DNA from: Dromiciops gliroides
Taxonomy: Eukaryota > Chordata > Mammalia > Microbiotheria > Microbiotheriidae
Length of the DNA: 64,000 nt
Assembly: GCF_019393635.1 (NCBI RefSeq)
Contig: NC_057862.1
Location: forward strand, 244,390,941-244,454,940
Direction of reading: 5' to 3'
Below are positions 41,795 through 53,039 of this stretch, one piece after another (the stretch's first letter is position 1; each line of letters begins with the position of its first letter). The notes below the pieces were generated by a model, which was not told the origin of the DNA, made no database searches, and saw only the letters and a program-made list of their open reading frames with translations. The position numbers and the translations under genes are program-made.

Positions 41795-44035
41795 TTTTCT
41801 TAATAGCCATATGTGAATTGCAGCTCTGTAAAGCTGATCACCAATATCCCATTTCCTCCCTAGCTTAATGCCAGCACGGTTGCTTCTTTTCCAATAACTC
41901 CCAACATTAGCCTTCAAATTCATTTCACTTTGGGTGCCTTGGGCCAATGAAAAACTTACACCAAACCTCATCTTATCAAGAGTAGCCATCAAAACTGAGT
42001 CAAGCCTTGGTACTCTGTCCACACATTATATATGAGTATTAGCTAGTTAAGTCACTAAGGAAAGTAGTAGCAGGGGTAGGCTGGTAAATGTTTAACAACT
42101 AGATTTCTGGGGGGAAATTGATGCATGGCACACTTGTAAGATATGGAGACAAAAACAGGTCAGTTTTTTTTCAATGTAGGCAGCTGACTCATAAAATAAG
42201 AGAAAAGCAGAGGTTTACTACTGGAGTTTCAAGGGTTGACTCATCATACTGTTTAAGCAGAGCTTATTTGGGGAAAAGGAAGAAATATTTACTTGAGATC
42301 TCTTCAGAAGGTAGTTGTTTAGCTACTTGAATTTGGCATTACTGTTTTCCCCCCTGCTTGTCTATGGGTGTTTTCTCTGTTTTTTTGTGGGTCATCTGGA
42401 AAGTCTTGTCTCCCAGGTCACACTACAAAGTTGCCCCAAATCTTGGCAGTGACAAATCTGTGTCACAAAGTCAGAAAATCTGGGTCTTTGACAGTATTTT
42501 TTTAAAAAGCAATTTCCCTTTAAGACATGTCTAAATCAGAGGTTAAGGAGCCCTAGCAATCATAGGTCATAGAATTCTGACGGGTACCACTTTATAGGTA
42601 GATATAGTCCAAACCCCAAATTCACACAGAAACGCTAACATATAAAAAAGCCATCCTGTTTAATTTAGGAGGTATTCAATAAATAGTCAATAAACATTTC
42701 TTAAGTGCCAGGCACCTGGTCATACACTCAAAAATCCAGATAAAATCAGTCTTCTACTTGTCTTCTTTAGCCATAGAAATCTAATAATGTGCACTGCATT
42801 AAACTAATTTTGAGAAATTTTGGCTGCCTAGAAATTCTGGATGCCTGGCCAGGGCATCTTGAACCCTTGGTGTAGTGTTTAAGTTCACTTTGGTTCTTTT
42901 GTTCAAAGTACAGAAATCTATTCACATTAATATCTCCCTATTCTTCCATACCACCACTATACATGATTCACTTGAACCACTAGACTGTGATGTCAATCAA
43001 TAGTTATTTCAGATGATCTCTGGGATAATCTATCACAGATAAAGATATCCTCCTACATCATTCCCCAAATAATCAGGAGTCAATGAATTGGATTCTGTGG
43101 ACTGCTCTTCAAGTACATCTCAAATCCCACTCACACAGAGAGAGCATACCTTCCTGAGCTTCTGCCTCAGTTGATCCTTCTGTTATTAGCAAGCAACCAA
43201 AATCTAATTTCTCCGGATCCAAATATGAATTAAGAGCCAGTGTTCTTATTATATTCACTGCCAGCACTTTCCTTTGGCCTTAAGCATCTATAAAGACTGC
43301 ATAGATGGACAAATTGTCCAGGTATTGGCTTTCAAGATTACTATATCTTGCCAATGTTTTGAATAGGCTATAATAGACACCAAACAGTGGTGACCCTTCA
43401 GTGAGAGTCTGAGGATCTGGACATATCAGAGGCATAGTACTCACTTTCCTGTTGACACCGACAATTCTTTAGGAAACTTCGTGTTCCTATCAATGTATCT
43501 CAGGGTCAGGTAAACTTTATCACCCAGTCTTCCAAGACCAAACCCTTTCAAAGGATATAAATGTAGTATTCTCACATGTCTCTCAAAATGACTAGAATAT
43601 TATAGTCACTTGAAATTCACTGTTCAGGATGGGTAATGCATTCCATACCCTCAATCTTCATCATAACTTCTGGTGGTGAGGGGTGGGGGGGGGGAGGGGA
43701 GAGATCTTATGAGTCCAGATGGAAAAGACCCATAAGGAATTGATGATAAGGTCATTGTGCAAGATATATAGGTCAATCTCTTTCTCTGGTTTCTGGTTTC
43801 ATTTTCTTTTCATAAAGTTCAGTACTTGGAAGTCATTCTTGACACTCAAACTCTGGATTTTTCTCTTGTGGCAGCCATTAAATATGTGTCCTCCCAAGAT
43901 AAAATTGTAGCAAAGGATAATTCTGCTTCCCCGAATGTGTCCTGCTGGTGATATTCTTGTATCAATCTATTATAGCCTCTATTTTATTGATTCTTTATCT
44001 TTCCAATAAGCAAGGTTTTAGGCAATTAATACATA
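41795..44035. other. Long unassigned stretch
   Basis: No intact gene. A scrap of the ancient repeat ('aataaacatttcttaagtgccaggcac') is at 42690-42716. A G-run is at 43681-43698. About 43080-43560 contains short open stretches on the minus strand that look protein-like but match nothing I recognise. No known repeat was seen over most of this 2.2 kb. Confidence 0.4.
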
Positions 44036-44713
44036 TTGAATAAACAATTAGCAAATATGCAAATTCTTATCAATTTAACAGAAATAACGAGCTTAAGATC
44101 ATGCAGTGTTGATAACTACAAAGAGAAGTTAGCAAATCAAAATAATTACTGATGTCTATATCAACATCAACATGATTCATCAGTAAGTGCCATCAAAGCG
44201 AACATTTTTGATAAACAACATTTTTATGGTAGCAGAACATTCACTTGGGAAAAAGAATTGTTCCTATGAGAGTAGGAATAATCACAAAACAAATGAATAT
44301 AAAATTAGAAGCCTTTCCTGGAATCAAAATTGTGAAATTATAATGGGTAACCAGGAAGTATTTTAAAAGTACATCTGTAAAATATGAAAATCAAAATGGA
44401 AGATGCATTGAAAATAGCTAGATAAATAGCCTGCTCAATGTAGAGAAAAGATAAAATAAAATAAAATTTCCAGAATTGGAGGGTGGAGATGGTGACAGGT
44501 GGAGTAGAAATCCCATTGGAAGAAAAACAAAACAAATTAAAGCAAAACCTAAAACAAGACAAAATACTAAAAAAGGATTTAAAATATTTTTTTTTAAATT
44601 GGTGAATAAGCATGAAGATGTATAAAACTGAACTTCTGAAGCACAAAATACAAAATGAGACATTTTATCCAGCCAACATCAACAAAATCTGAGGCCCACT
44701 GACCATTCTTTCT

Positions 44714-44881
44714 ATTTTTAAATTTATTTTATTTTATTTTTTTTTAGTGAGGCAATTGGGCTTAAGTGACTTGCCCAGGGTCACACAGCTAGTAAGTGTC
44801 AAGTGTCTGAGGCCGGATAACTCAGGTACACCTGAATGCAGGGCCGGTGCTTTATCCACTGTGCCACCTAGCCGCCCCTGG
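44714..44881 (-). repeat. CORE-SINE, short form, nested in old L1
   Basis: Complete reverse copy with T-run. TSD ccattctttct at 44703-44713 and 44882-44892. Confidence 0.95.
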
Positions 44882-45905
44882 CCATTCTTTCTTAGATGAT
44901 AGAGCATGGACAATTACTGAATGGGAATAGAAAGAAATAGATATATTTCTCAATTACACATGGCATATTTATAAAAATTGACTATGTGATAAGGCATAAA
45001 ATACTTCAAAACAAGCATAGAAAAGAAGCAATATTAAATACATCCTTTATTAACCACAATGGAACAATGTTACAATTAATAGGTTATCTCTGAAGAAAGG
45101 ATTCAAATTTAATGGTGACTAAATAATTTAATCCTATGGAATTAATGAATCAAAGAACAAATTATAAGAACAACAGATAATTCAACTAATTAAAACAACA
45201 ATGAAGTAACATACTAAAGCTTTTGGGATACAACCAAAATAGTCCTTAGGGGAAAATATATCACTCCGCACATTCATTCACAAAAGAGAGAAAGAATTGG
45301 CTAATTAATTGGACATATAATGAAAAAATTAGAAAAGTAGCAAATCATACAACCCCAACCAAATACAAAAATAGAAATTCTGAAAAATAAATTAAAGTTT
45401 AACAAAATCAATGAATTAATAACATTTGGAGATTAAAAACTAATAAAATTTCTGAGCCATTAGCTTATATCATTTTTCAAAAGAGAGAAAAATTGAATTG
45501 CCAATTTCACAAATTAAAAAGAATTTCCCAGATGAAGAAACTATAAAAGAAAGGATCAGAAACCCTTTTCCCCAAGTTTGAGTCAATAAAATTCATAAAT
45601 GAAATGGATGAATATTTACAAAGATTTTAAGTACTCCGATTAACAGGATAATAGAGATATTGATCCAATTTTAAAAAATTGAATTAGCCATAAGAGAATC
45701 TCCACATTTAAAAAAGTAAATTATGAGTAAATTCTAACATTCAAAGACTAATTATTTGAAATATTAAATAAACTGTTTGCAAAAACAGGAATAGCAGAGA
45801 AAAATAGGGTCCTGATACCTGAAGGTATTAGGTATTAAAGATAAAGGTAATAGAAAGAAAGCAGAAAAAGGTAGGGGAAACCTAGAGACCAATATCCTTA
45901 AGAAA

Positions 45906-46062
45906 TATTGAGGGTAGCTATGTGGCTCAGTGGATAAAGCACTGGCCCTGGATTCAGGAGGACCTGAGTTCAAATCCATCCTCAGACATTTGACACTTAC
46001 TAGCTGTGTGACTCTGGGCAAGTCACTTAACCCTCATTGCCCCTGAGGGAAAAAAAGAAAGA
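45906..46062 (+). repeat. CORE-SINE, short form, nested in old L1
   Basis: 'gagggtagctatgtggctca' to an A/G-rich tail. 'agaaatatt' stands on both sides (45900-45908 and about 46060-46068), the probable TSD. Confidence 0.93.
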
Positions 46063-46881
46063 AATATTAATACAAGATAATGAACAAAACATTAGCAAAG
46101 AATTTACAAAAACCTCCAAAAATAATTGAGTAATATGACTAAATTGGATTTATACTAAGAATTCCAGATTGATTCACTAGTAGGAACAATATAAATATAA
46201 TAGATCCAATTAATAACAAAACAGTAAAATCACATTATCATATACATACTGAAAAAGCTTCTGAAAAAACACTTTTTTTTTATAAAAACATTAAAGATTC
46301 TCAGAATAAATTGGTCTTTCTTTAATATGGTAAATATTATCTATATAAAATCAAGAGCTACCCTTAGCTGAAATGGAGAAAGGTTAAAGGCCTTTGCAGT
46401 TAAAGCAAATATTTCCATTGTCACCATTATTATTTGATGTTGTAATAAAAATGCTAGCTATAGAAAGACAAGAAAAAGAAATTGAAGGATAAGCACATAC
46501 CCAGAAGAAACAAATTTATGGCTTTTTGCAGGTGACATGGTGCTTTACTTAGGGAATCCTGGAAAGTCAACTAAAAATTATTTGAAAAAATAAACAAGTT
46601 CATCAAAAGTAGCAGGATATAAAACAAATCTGAAGAAACAATTGTCCCTTCTATACATTATCATCAAAACCCAGAGGAGATAGAAAGAACATTTCCATTA
46701 ACAATAACTACAGAATGTATAAAACACTTGAGTCCCCATGTCAAGACAAATACTGGGACTATAAAATGCAACCACAAAATCTTTTTTTTTTTAAACTAAA
46801 GACAGAACTAAATAATTGGAGAGATTTTTAACAGGCTGGGGCCCTGCCAATATAATAAAAATGACACTACATAAATCAATA

Positions 46882-47330
46882 TGTTGTTGTTTGTCCTTTG
46901 TTTTTGAAAACCAGGGAAAGTGCAGGGTGTTGTCTTGACTCATGCATGAATTGAATTTAAGTGAGGTAGAGTTACACAAAGTTGTCTGTCTTACTCTCTC
47001 TTACAGTATCAAAGTCTAGTGGCAAGACACAAATTAGGACAAATGATAATGGCTCTTCGATATCTGACTAAACTTTAAGCTTTCCAAAGCTCCTGCTTCA
47101 GTCACCATCATGGCTATTGGAACAAATTATTCTCATCCTCCCATTCCACCAGGGAAAATCTTCACATGCTTGGGGTAGATGCCTTCCTAACTCACGACAG
47201 ATTTGAGGTCTATTGGTTACCCCCATCCTGGTGTAGCTTATCTGCTAAGATGGTTTTATTGGGATATATGTGACCGCTGAACATACTATAGCTTTTTAGA
47301 GCCACAGGTGAGAGCAGGGTGAAGGTGGAC
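46882..47330 (+). repeat. Marsupial interspersed repeat, 'gttgtttgtcctttg' type
   Basis: 'gttgttgtttgtcctttgtt', 'gaattgaatttaagtgaggt', 'gttacacaaagttgtctgtc' and 'tctagtggcaagacacaaat' match the order of an abundant marsupial repeat that begins 'gttgttgtccttcgttctcg'. Right end uncertain. Confidence 0.5.
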
Positions 47331-47459
47331 ACCAAAGATGGATGAGCGGCCCTGAAAAGGACTCAGCAAGCCTTCACACCAGAGGTGCCAGTCTTCCCTG
47401 AACACTTCATACACATAATATACATATATAATATAACTATCAAACTACCAAAGGGTTAT

Positions 47460-48158
47460 TCTCTTGAATTAGGTGAGACTCCACTGTACTCTGCCATTGT
47501 CAGACTTCATCTGGAGTGTTGCGTTCAGTCAGGATAACCTAGTTTATGAAGGAATTGATAAATGGGAGACTATGTAGAGGAGGGTAGGGAGGGTGGTGAA
47601 GGCATTATATCCATGTGATGTGAGGATTGATTAAAAGAACTGGAAACATTTAGCCTAAATAGAAAAGATTCAGAGAGGATATCATAACTCTCAAGTTCTT
47701 GCAGGTCTGACGTGGAAGAAGACACTGACATGTTCCATTTGACCCCAGGAGTCAAAATAAGATTAAAAGCTTCAAGGAGGGGCAGCTAGGTGGCGCAGTG
47801 ACTAGAGCACTGGCCCTGGAGTCAGGAGTACCTGAGTTCAAATCCCACCTCAGACACTTAACACTTACTAGCTGTGTGACCCTGGGCAAGTCACTTAACC
47901 CCAATTGCCTCACTAAAAAAAAAAAAAAAAGCTGCAAAGAAGCAGATTTTGGCTTAATGTTAATAAAAATGTCCTGTTAATTAGAATTGTCCCAAAATTG
48001 AATGTTCACCTCAAGATGTGGGTGCTTCCTCTTCCTCACAGGTTTCCAAGCAGAGACTGAGCCATCACTTTTTGAGTATAATAAAGTAGGGATTTCTTTT
48101 GTGTATGGGTTTGGACTAAATGGCAGATGAGGTCTCTTTCATCTTTTCAGTTCTATGA
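47460..48158 (+). repeat. L3/CR1-like LINE 3' region, split by a SINE
   Basis: 'gcaaagaagcagattttggc', 'cctgttaattagaattgtcc', 'ggtttccaagcagagactga' and the end 'ggtttggactaaatggcaga ... tctatga' follow the order of CR1/L3-type 3' ends (ggactagatgacctctgaggtcccttccaactct...tctatga). Confidence 0.65.
47779..47930 (+). repeat. CORE-SINE, short form, nested in L3/CR1
   Basis: Complete with A15 tail. The flanks aaaagcttcaaggag and aaaagctgcaaagaag look like a diverged TSD. Confidence 0.93.
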
Positions 48159-48159
48159 A

Positions 48160-49424
48160 GAGTGTCATCTACATTTGTTTTAATTTAAATGAACAATGAA
48201 AGATTTCACATTGTATTAATTGAACAAACTCCAAATCTTTGTGATGTGATGCTCTATTAGCAAGGCATGATCTTTTCCCATTAACTTTCTCCCACAGGAA
48301 GGAACACAACCTCATTCCATTAAATCTATTGTCTGATTGTTAATGGAAAGCACACTGCTGGGGTGTCCCAAACTACATTAGAAAAAATAGCCAGCCCTAG
48401 AAGCCAAGTGTAGTCAATACTGAAATTAACTTCATTTTCTTTCTCTATATCAATTTCATCCTGGAAAAAAACCAAATAGAGGAATTCCTCCCCTATGCTT
48501 GGAACTTGTACAGGCCTTGCTCCCTCTCACTTTAACAATGTATCTGTTTCAAATTTGATTTTTAAAAATCTGTTTTAATTGATCCATGATGTGTTTTAAT
48601 TGATCCATGCATTTAGGCAGACAATAAATTTGAGTCTTGGGATAGATTTTCTGAGTGAGAGGATAAAATGAGTAAAGTTTGCATTATTTATAACTCACAG
48701 CCAAATGCAATGTCTAAGTCAAAAGGCCTCTTCTCTTTTTAAGTCTAAGCAGGAAAAACAGAAGGCTCATTTTTAGGAAACCAGCTTTTTACACCACACT
48801 GAATTTTATTCTGAATCTTTCAAAAATTACATACCTGACTGAGGAAAAACCTCAAGGATTTTGCATAATCCTTCCCATAAAGCTTTCTATTCACTTGCCT
48901 GAAAGTAGGTGGGCAAGGGAAGAGAGGCTGTTTGGGACTGCAGAAAACAAACAATCAACTATAATAAGCCAAGTGTATTTTTACCAATCAGATGACTCAT
49001 CTGTTCCAAGAAGTTAGTAATGACTTAAATGAAGGAGTCGTGTGAAGTATTTATCTTGGAAAATGTGGACACATGTGGTTTTGGTTACTTTCAGACTTCA
49101 GGGTTCTGCTATGATTTCCAAATTTTGAAAAAAGAATATTAACGTGAAGTCATCCTGGTGAATGCGTTTGAGCCTGTGTGCGTGAGTCCACATTTTTAGG
49201 CTGACTCTGGGCAGGTTGAACCAAGTATTTAATTTGCTACAGAGATAAAAGTGTTATTTTGAGGTCTCCAACTTGGAATGTGAGAGATTAGTCAGTTTCA
49301 GCTGTTTTTGAGCAATTAGCTGACTATTAGGGCATTTGATCAGAACACTGCAAATTGATGGGATGCTGTTAGTACTAGAGAAAGTCAACTCTTATTCATC
49401 TAGTTCATGCCCAGCCATAGTCAT
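48160..49424. other. 1.26-kb repeat-free block, candidate conserved non-coding sequence
   Basis: I see no interspersed repeat and no coding frame. It contains TAAT-rich and mixed-complexity stretches (48290-48420 and 49060-49200). In a window this full of repeats, such a gap is notable and may reflect constraint. Inference only. Confidence 0.3.
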
Positions 49425-49885
49425 ACTTTCAATCACTGGTCTTCAAATTTTTTTGATCATGTGCTCTTACCAAGAAAAAAATTTGAGTGCTACCTCCATT
49501 ATATGTATATTTATTTATTTTTAAATGCTATACATGTATGACTATGCTAATATGTTATATACCTTGTAAAGCACATAAAAGAAAGATTAGGAATAATGAG
49601 ATAAAGATGAAAAAAATATTTTAAAATACTTTATTTTTCTTATTAAAAGCACAAAACATTTTGATCATACTAAAATTTTAATTAAATTATTTTTAGAGAG
49701 GTGATTGATATGTTTTATTATTACTTTTAAAATCTCTTTGTATAGTCTAGGAGATAGGGTGGACCTATAAATAATAATTGTCTCAATAATTAATCAATTA
49801 ATTTGACTAATGCAGCTAGTCTCAGTAGGCAAACTTCTTTTTAGATGTTTTTTATTAAAGGAGACAATAAAAACAAATAATAGAT
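49425..49885 (+). mobile_element. Possible hAT-like DNA transposon fossil
   Basis: 'cactggtcttcaaatttttt' at the left and AT-rich, 'tttattattacttttaaaat'-type interior resemble old Charlie-like elements. No right terminal repeat is visible. Confidence 0.35.
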
Positions 49886-49899
49886 TATAATATTCAGTG

Positions 49900-50132
49900 A
49901 GGAGGCAGTTATGTGGCTCAGTGGATATATGTTGGGTGTGGAGTCAGGAAGACCTGAGTTCAAATCCAGCCTCAGATACTTACTAGCTATGTGACCCTGG
50001 GCAATTCACTTAACTTATGGTTGCCATAATCTACTGAAGAAGGAAATGGCAAACCACTCCAGTATCTTTGCCAAGAAAACCCATGGACGGTATTGACAGG
50101 TCATGAAGAGCCAGACAAGGCTGGACAAGTCA
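49900..50132 (+). repeat. CORE-SINE, long form
   Basis: 'gaggaggcagttatgtggct' to 'gagccagacaaggctggaca'. The 3' part 'aagaaggaaatggcaaacca' typical of the long form is intact. Confidence 0.92.
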
Positions 50133-50193
50133 ATATATAATAAACTTTCAGTGAACCCAATAGCTTTTCATCAAAATTGATGTTTCTCTGTTT

Positions 50194-50339
50194 TGTTTTT
50201 TCGTTTGTGCGGGGCACTGAGGGTTAACTGACTTGCCCAGGGTCACAAAGCTAGTGTCAAGTGTCTGAAACCTCATTTGGACTCAGGTCCTCCTGAATCC
50301 AGGGCCAGTGCTTTATCTACTGCGCCACCTAGTTGCCCC
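50194..50339 (-). repeat. CORE-SINE, short form, perfect TSD
   Basis: Complete reverse copy. TSD tgtttctctgttt at 50181-50193 and 50340-50352. Confidence 0.95.
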
Positions 50340-50352
50340 TGTTTCTCTGTTT

Positions 50353-50582
50353 CTAGATATAGACCATACGCAATACAAAAATGAGCAAAAATGAATTGTC
50401 TTCGGTTTCAAACAACATAATGTTTTCACTATAAATCCATTTATTTTTATTTAATAGTTCTGCTTAATAGATAGTATCATAACTTAAGGTTCCTATTCAT
50501 ATTTTGTTATTTTAGTGAGAAATAGCAACAAGCATGGTTTGACTGGTCAATAGATGCAGGAAGGGAATTTGTTATTATATAT
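50353..50582. other. Unassigned AT-rich sequence
   Basis: No gene or repeat recognised. Confidence 0.45.
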
Positions 50583-50793
50583 AATGAATGAAGGGTAGGT
50601 ATAGCTATGAGACACTTTTCATAATTGGCTATTGTGGAAATAATGGGAATGAGAATGGGAATCTTTCCATTCTCTGATGAGATCTCTTATGGATTATTCC
50701 ATGACCTCTTTGGGATCATGGTATGGCTCCTCCAGAAGGCTATGGGCCCTACTTTGGAGACTATTGACCTGTTCACCCTAATTCAAACCCTCA

Positions 50794-50907
50794 TTCCCCC
50801 TAGCCCAAACTTTTACAATGGCCTCCTTGCCTTATCCCTCTCCATTCCAATTCCCCCTAGCCCAAACTTTTACAATGGCCTCCTTGCCTTATCCCTCTCC
50901 ATTCCAA
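50794..50907. repeat. 57-bp perfect tandem duplication
   Basis: The unit starting 'ttccccctagcccaaacttt' occurs at 50794-50850 and again at 50851-50907 with no difference by eye. The partner arm at 52050-52110 has only one copy, so the duplication is recent and specific to this arm. Confidence 0.95.
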
Positions 50908-50932
50908 TTCACCCTGCCAAAGTGATTTTCTT

Positions 50933-51759
50933 TTTTCTTTTTCTTTTTTTTTGAGCAGCGAGTAGGCTTTATTCTTTATTGTGGGCCCAGTCGGCCTTCT
51001 CGTGGGGCTGCTCCTCCTAGTCATGTATTCTCCCAGCCTGGGCTGGGGGTCGGCCTGCACGTGGCGCAGGGTGGTCAGGTGGTCGCCCAGGCGCTTCAGC
51101 AGGCTCTCCTCTTCGCCCAGGTAGTGGCTCTCTAGGAAATCGCAGAGGTGTGGATCCCGTTGGCTGGAGCCCAGGGCGTGCAGCTTCAAGGAGGGCCTGG
51201 TTCAGGCCCTTCTCCAAGCTCAGGGCAGCCTCCATGACATCCAAGCTGCGGCCCCACTCATCTTGACCAGGTTTCTGCACCGTCTGGAGGAGGACCCGGC
51301 CCCCACGTTGGTTCTGGAGCCACATAAGGCGCTCGGCGCCCTCGCGTTTGTCCTTCGCCAGGTCACGGAAAAAATTCGACACCCTCGGCAGGGCGACATC
51401 GTCCCGGTCGAAATAGAAACCCAGGGACAGGTAGGAGTAGGAGGCTTGCAGGTAGAGGTTGGCCAGGCGGTTGACCGCGGCCTCGGCCTCGGAGGAGAAG
51501 TTTTGGCGGATCTGAGAAGTGGAGCTCATGGCACCGACCGCAAAGGGAGGAGGCGGCTGGTCCCGGAGCTGTTTGGTTTCGGAGGCCAGGGGCCGATGGT
51601 CCCGGAGGCGGATGGTCTGGAAAGCGGGGGTCGGGTGGTCCCAGGGGTTGGCAGGCTGCAGAAGGACGAAGATCTAGCGAGAGGGAAGCTGGGGGAACCC
51701 TGCGTCTGTTCCGTTCAAACACTGTTGAAGCAAGAACCAGAGCCAGGAGACGAGGTCTG
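50933..51759 (-). pseudogene. FTL: FTL (ferritin light chain) retrocopy with intact IRE
   Basis: The parent protein forms the iron-storage shell with ferritin heavy chain in the cytosol. From an ATG at 51529 the minus strand reads [22 protein letters not shown]..., then [30 protein letters not shown] and [11 protein letters not shown], clearly FTL and not FTH (the ferroxidase glutamates of FTH are absent). At about 51186, one extra base breaks the frame; the next frame carries [28 protein letters not shown] and LGEY. After LGEY about 25 nt (LFERLTLK) are missing and the HD-stop follows out of frame. There are no introns; 3' end with two 'aataaag' signals (50965-50980) and a T-run on plus; 15-bp perfect TSD caaagtgattttctt (50918-50932, 51760-51774). 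The GC- and CpG-rich body contrasts with its surroundings, so it is young. A 113-115-residue truncated product is conceivable, but the fourth and fifth helices would be lost. Confidence 0.97.
51709..51733 (-). promoter_or_regulatory. Iron-responsive element (IRE) in the FTL retrocopy 5' UTR
   Basis: On the minus strand: bulged C, 5-bp stem TTCAA/TTGAA, loop CAGTGT. This is the canonical IRE (C bulge, CAGUGN loop) that binds IRP1/IRP2 and blocks translation when iron is low. The upper stem pairs perfectly. It lies about 25 nt from the 5' end of the retrocopy, as in the parent mRNA, so the copied RNA was full length. Confidence 0.93.
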
Positions 51760-51823
51760 CAAAGTGATTTTCTTAAAGTGCAAGTCTAACCATGGAACCT
51801 TCCCTGCCACCCTTCCCCAATAT

Positions 51824-51959
51824 TGTTATATATAACAAGGCAAGAATGCTAGGAGGGTTATAGGCTATATAGGCTATAGGAAGGTTATAGGCTAAGAGTT
51901 TTAAGTGCCAAAGAGGCACTTAAAGTGCGTACTAGAGGTAGTAGGGAGCCACTGGAATT
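51824..51959. other. Spacer between the inverted-repeat arms
   Basis: 136 bases with 'ggttataggctatataggct' repeats (51858-51895) and the small palindrome 'aagtgccaaagaggcactt' (51904-51922). Confidence 0.8.
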
Positions 51960-52304
51960 TATTGGGGAAGGGTGGGAGGGAAGGTGACATGGTTAGACTT
52001 GCACTTTAAGAAAATCACTTTGGCAGGGTGAATTGGAATGGAGAGGGATAAGGCAGGGAGGCCATTGTAAAAGTTCAGGCTAGAGGGAATGAGGGTTTGA
52101 ACTAGGGTGAACAGGCCAATAGTCTCCAAAGTAGGTCCCATAGCCTTTTGGAGAGCCATACCATGATCTCAAAGAGGCCATGGAATAATCCATAAGAGAT
52201 CTCATCAGAGAATGGAAAGATTCCTATTCTTATTCCCATTATTTCCACAATGGCCAATTATGAAAAGTGTCTTATAGCTATACCATTCATTCATTCATTC
52301 ATTA
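51960..52304 (+). repeat. Right arm of the large inverted repeat, with empty FTL site
   Basis: Reverse complement of the left arm. 'ctttaagaaaatcactttgg' (52004-52023) is the uninterrupted version of the FTL integration site. It has one copy of the 57-bp unit. The arm ends in (CATT)n at 52285-52303. Its inner part (51945-52110) is the ancient repeat ('gggagccactggaatttatt'). Confidence 0.92.
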
Positions 52305-52595
52305 TTACTAAACACTCATAGACAATGCTGTGTATGCTTCCAGTCCACCCATTTAGCCCCTTGGGACAATTATAACCTAATTACTAATGAGTTCTGCACT
52401 TCAGGGGCAGTGACTGATGACTAAGGGTCCCTTCTCTTTTCATTTTTGGATGAGACAGACTAAATCTTACAAGATGAACACATATAGATAATGAACTACA
52501 TTACAGTTGTCAGTACATTGCCTTTTCCCAAAACCCACTCTTTTTCTGAATTTTCCCATTACTGTAGAAGGTATCACCACCATCTCAATCATCTA
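52305..52595. other. Unassigned sequence
   Basis: No gene or repeat recognised. Confidence 0.45.
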
Positions 52596-52599
52596 GGTT

Positions 52600-52955
52600 C
52601 ATAACCCTAGTGTCATTTGTGACTCCTCACCTTTACTCACCCCACATTTCAAAGCAGTTGACAAATCTTGGTGTTTCTGTCTTCACAATATCTCTCTCTC
52701 TACCACACTAGTTTAAACTTTCATCACCTCTCTTGGAAAACCAGAATAGCCTTCGAATTGGTCTTCTTATTTCAAGTTTATCTCCTCTCCTATCATTTTT
52801 CATATAATTGCCAAAGTGATTTTCTTAACATGTAGGTGTGACCATGTCATCACTCCCACCCCCAGTCCCGACTAGAAAGTAAATTCCAGGGGTGCTCCAT
52901 ATTACTTGTAGGATCAAATGTAAAAACCTCTGTTTGATACTTATAAATGCTTTTA
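52600..52955 (+). repeat. L2 LINE fragment
   Basis: 'gttgacaaatcttggtgttt', 'catcacctctcttggaaaac', 'ttgccaaagtgattttctta', 'gtgtgaccatgtcatcactc' and 'tacttgtaggatcaaatgta' in L2 order. Confidence 0.75.
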
Positions 52956-53039
52956 AATGAATAAAATTAATGCAGTTAGGATAAGAAGAAAATCAGTTTA
53001 CTGGGAAAAATGTTTTTGTATCATAGCTCTAAGGGTCTC

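Larger units (their letters stand above)
44040..46875 (+). repeat. Old, highly degraded LINE-1 (ORF2 endonuclease-to-RT part)
   Basis: At 44985-45080 a frame reads like the end of the L1 endonuclease domain (IDYVI, INHNGTM). At 45200-45330 'gggatacaaccaaaatagtc' and 'cttaggggaaaatatatcac' belong to the ORF2 linker. At 46500-46560 FAGDMVLYLGNP replaces the RT motif [12 protein letters not shown]. 46820-46870 corresponds to the 'iGrinivKM' region. Every frame is broken by many stops. Much older than the L1 at 57811. The part before 44700 is only tentatively included. Confidence 0.65.
50583..51823 (-). repeat. Left arm of a large inverted repeat
   Basis: 50583-50932 plus 51760-51823 is the reverse complement of 51960-52304, about 93-94% identical by eye. 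It contains part of the ancient repeat described at 39459, in reverse. The arm is interrupted by the FTL retrocopy and enlarged by a 57-bp tandem duplication. Confidence 0.9.

Noticed and set aside
51263-51835. 190-codon plus-strand frame
   Set aside because: Antisense shadow of the GC-rich FTL retrocopy; it has no domain of its own.
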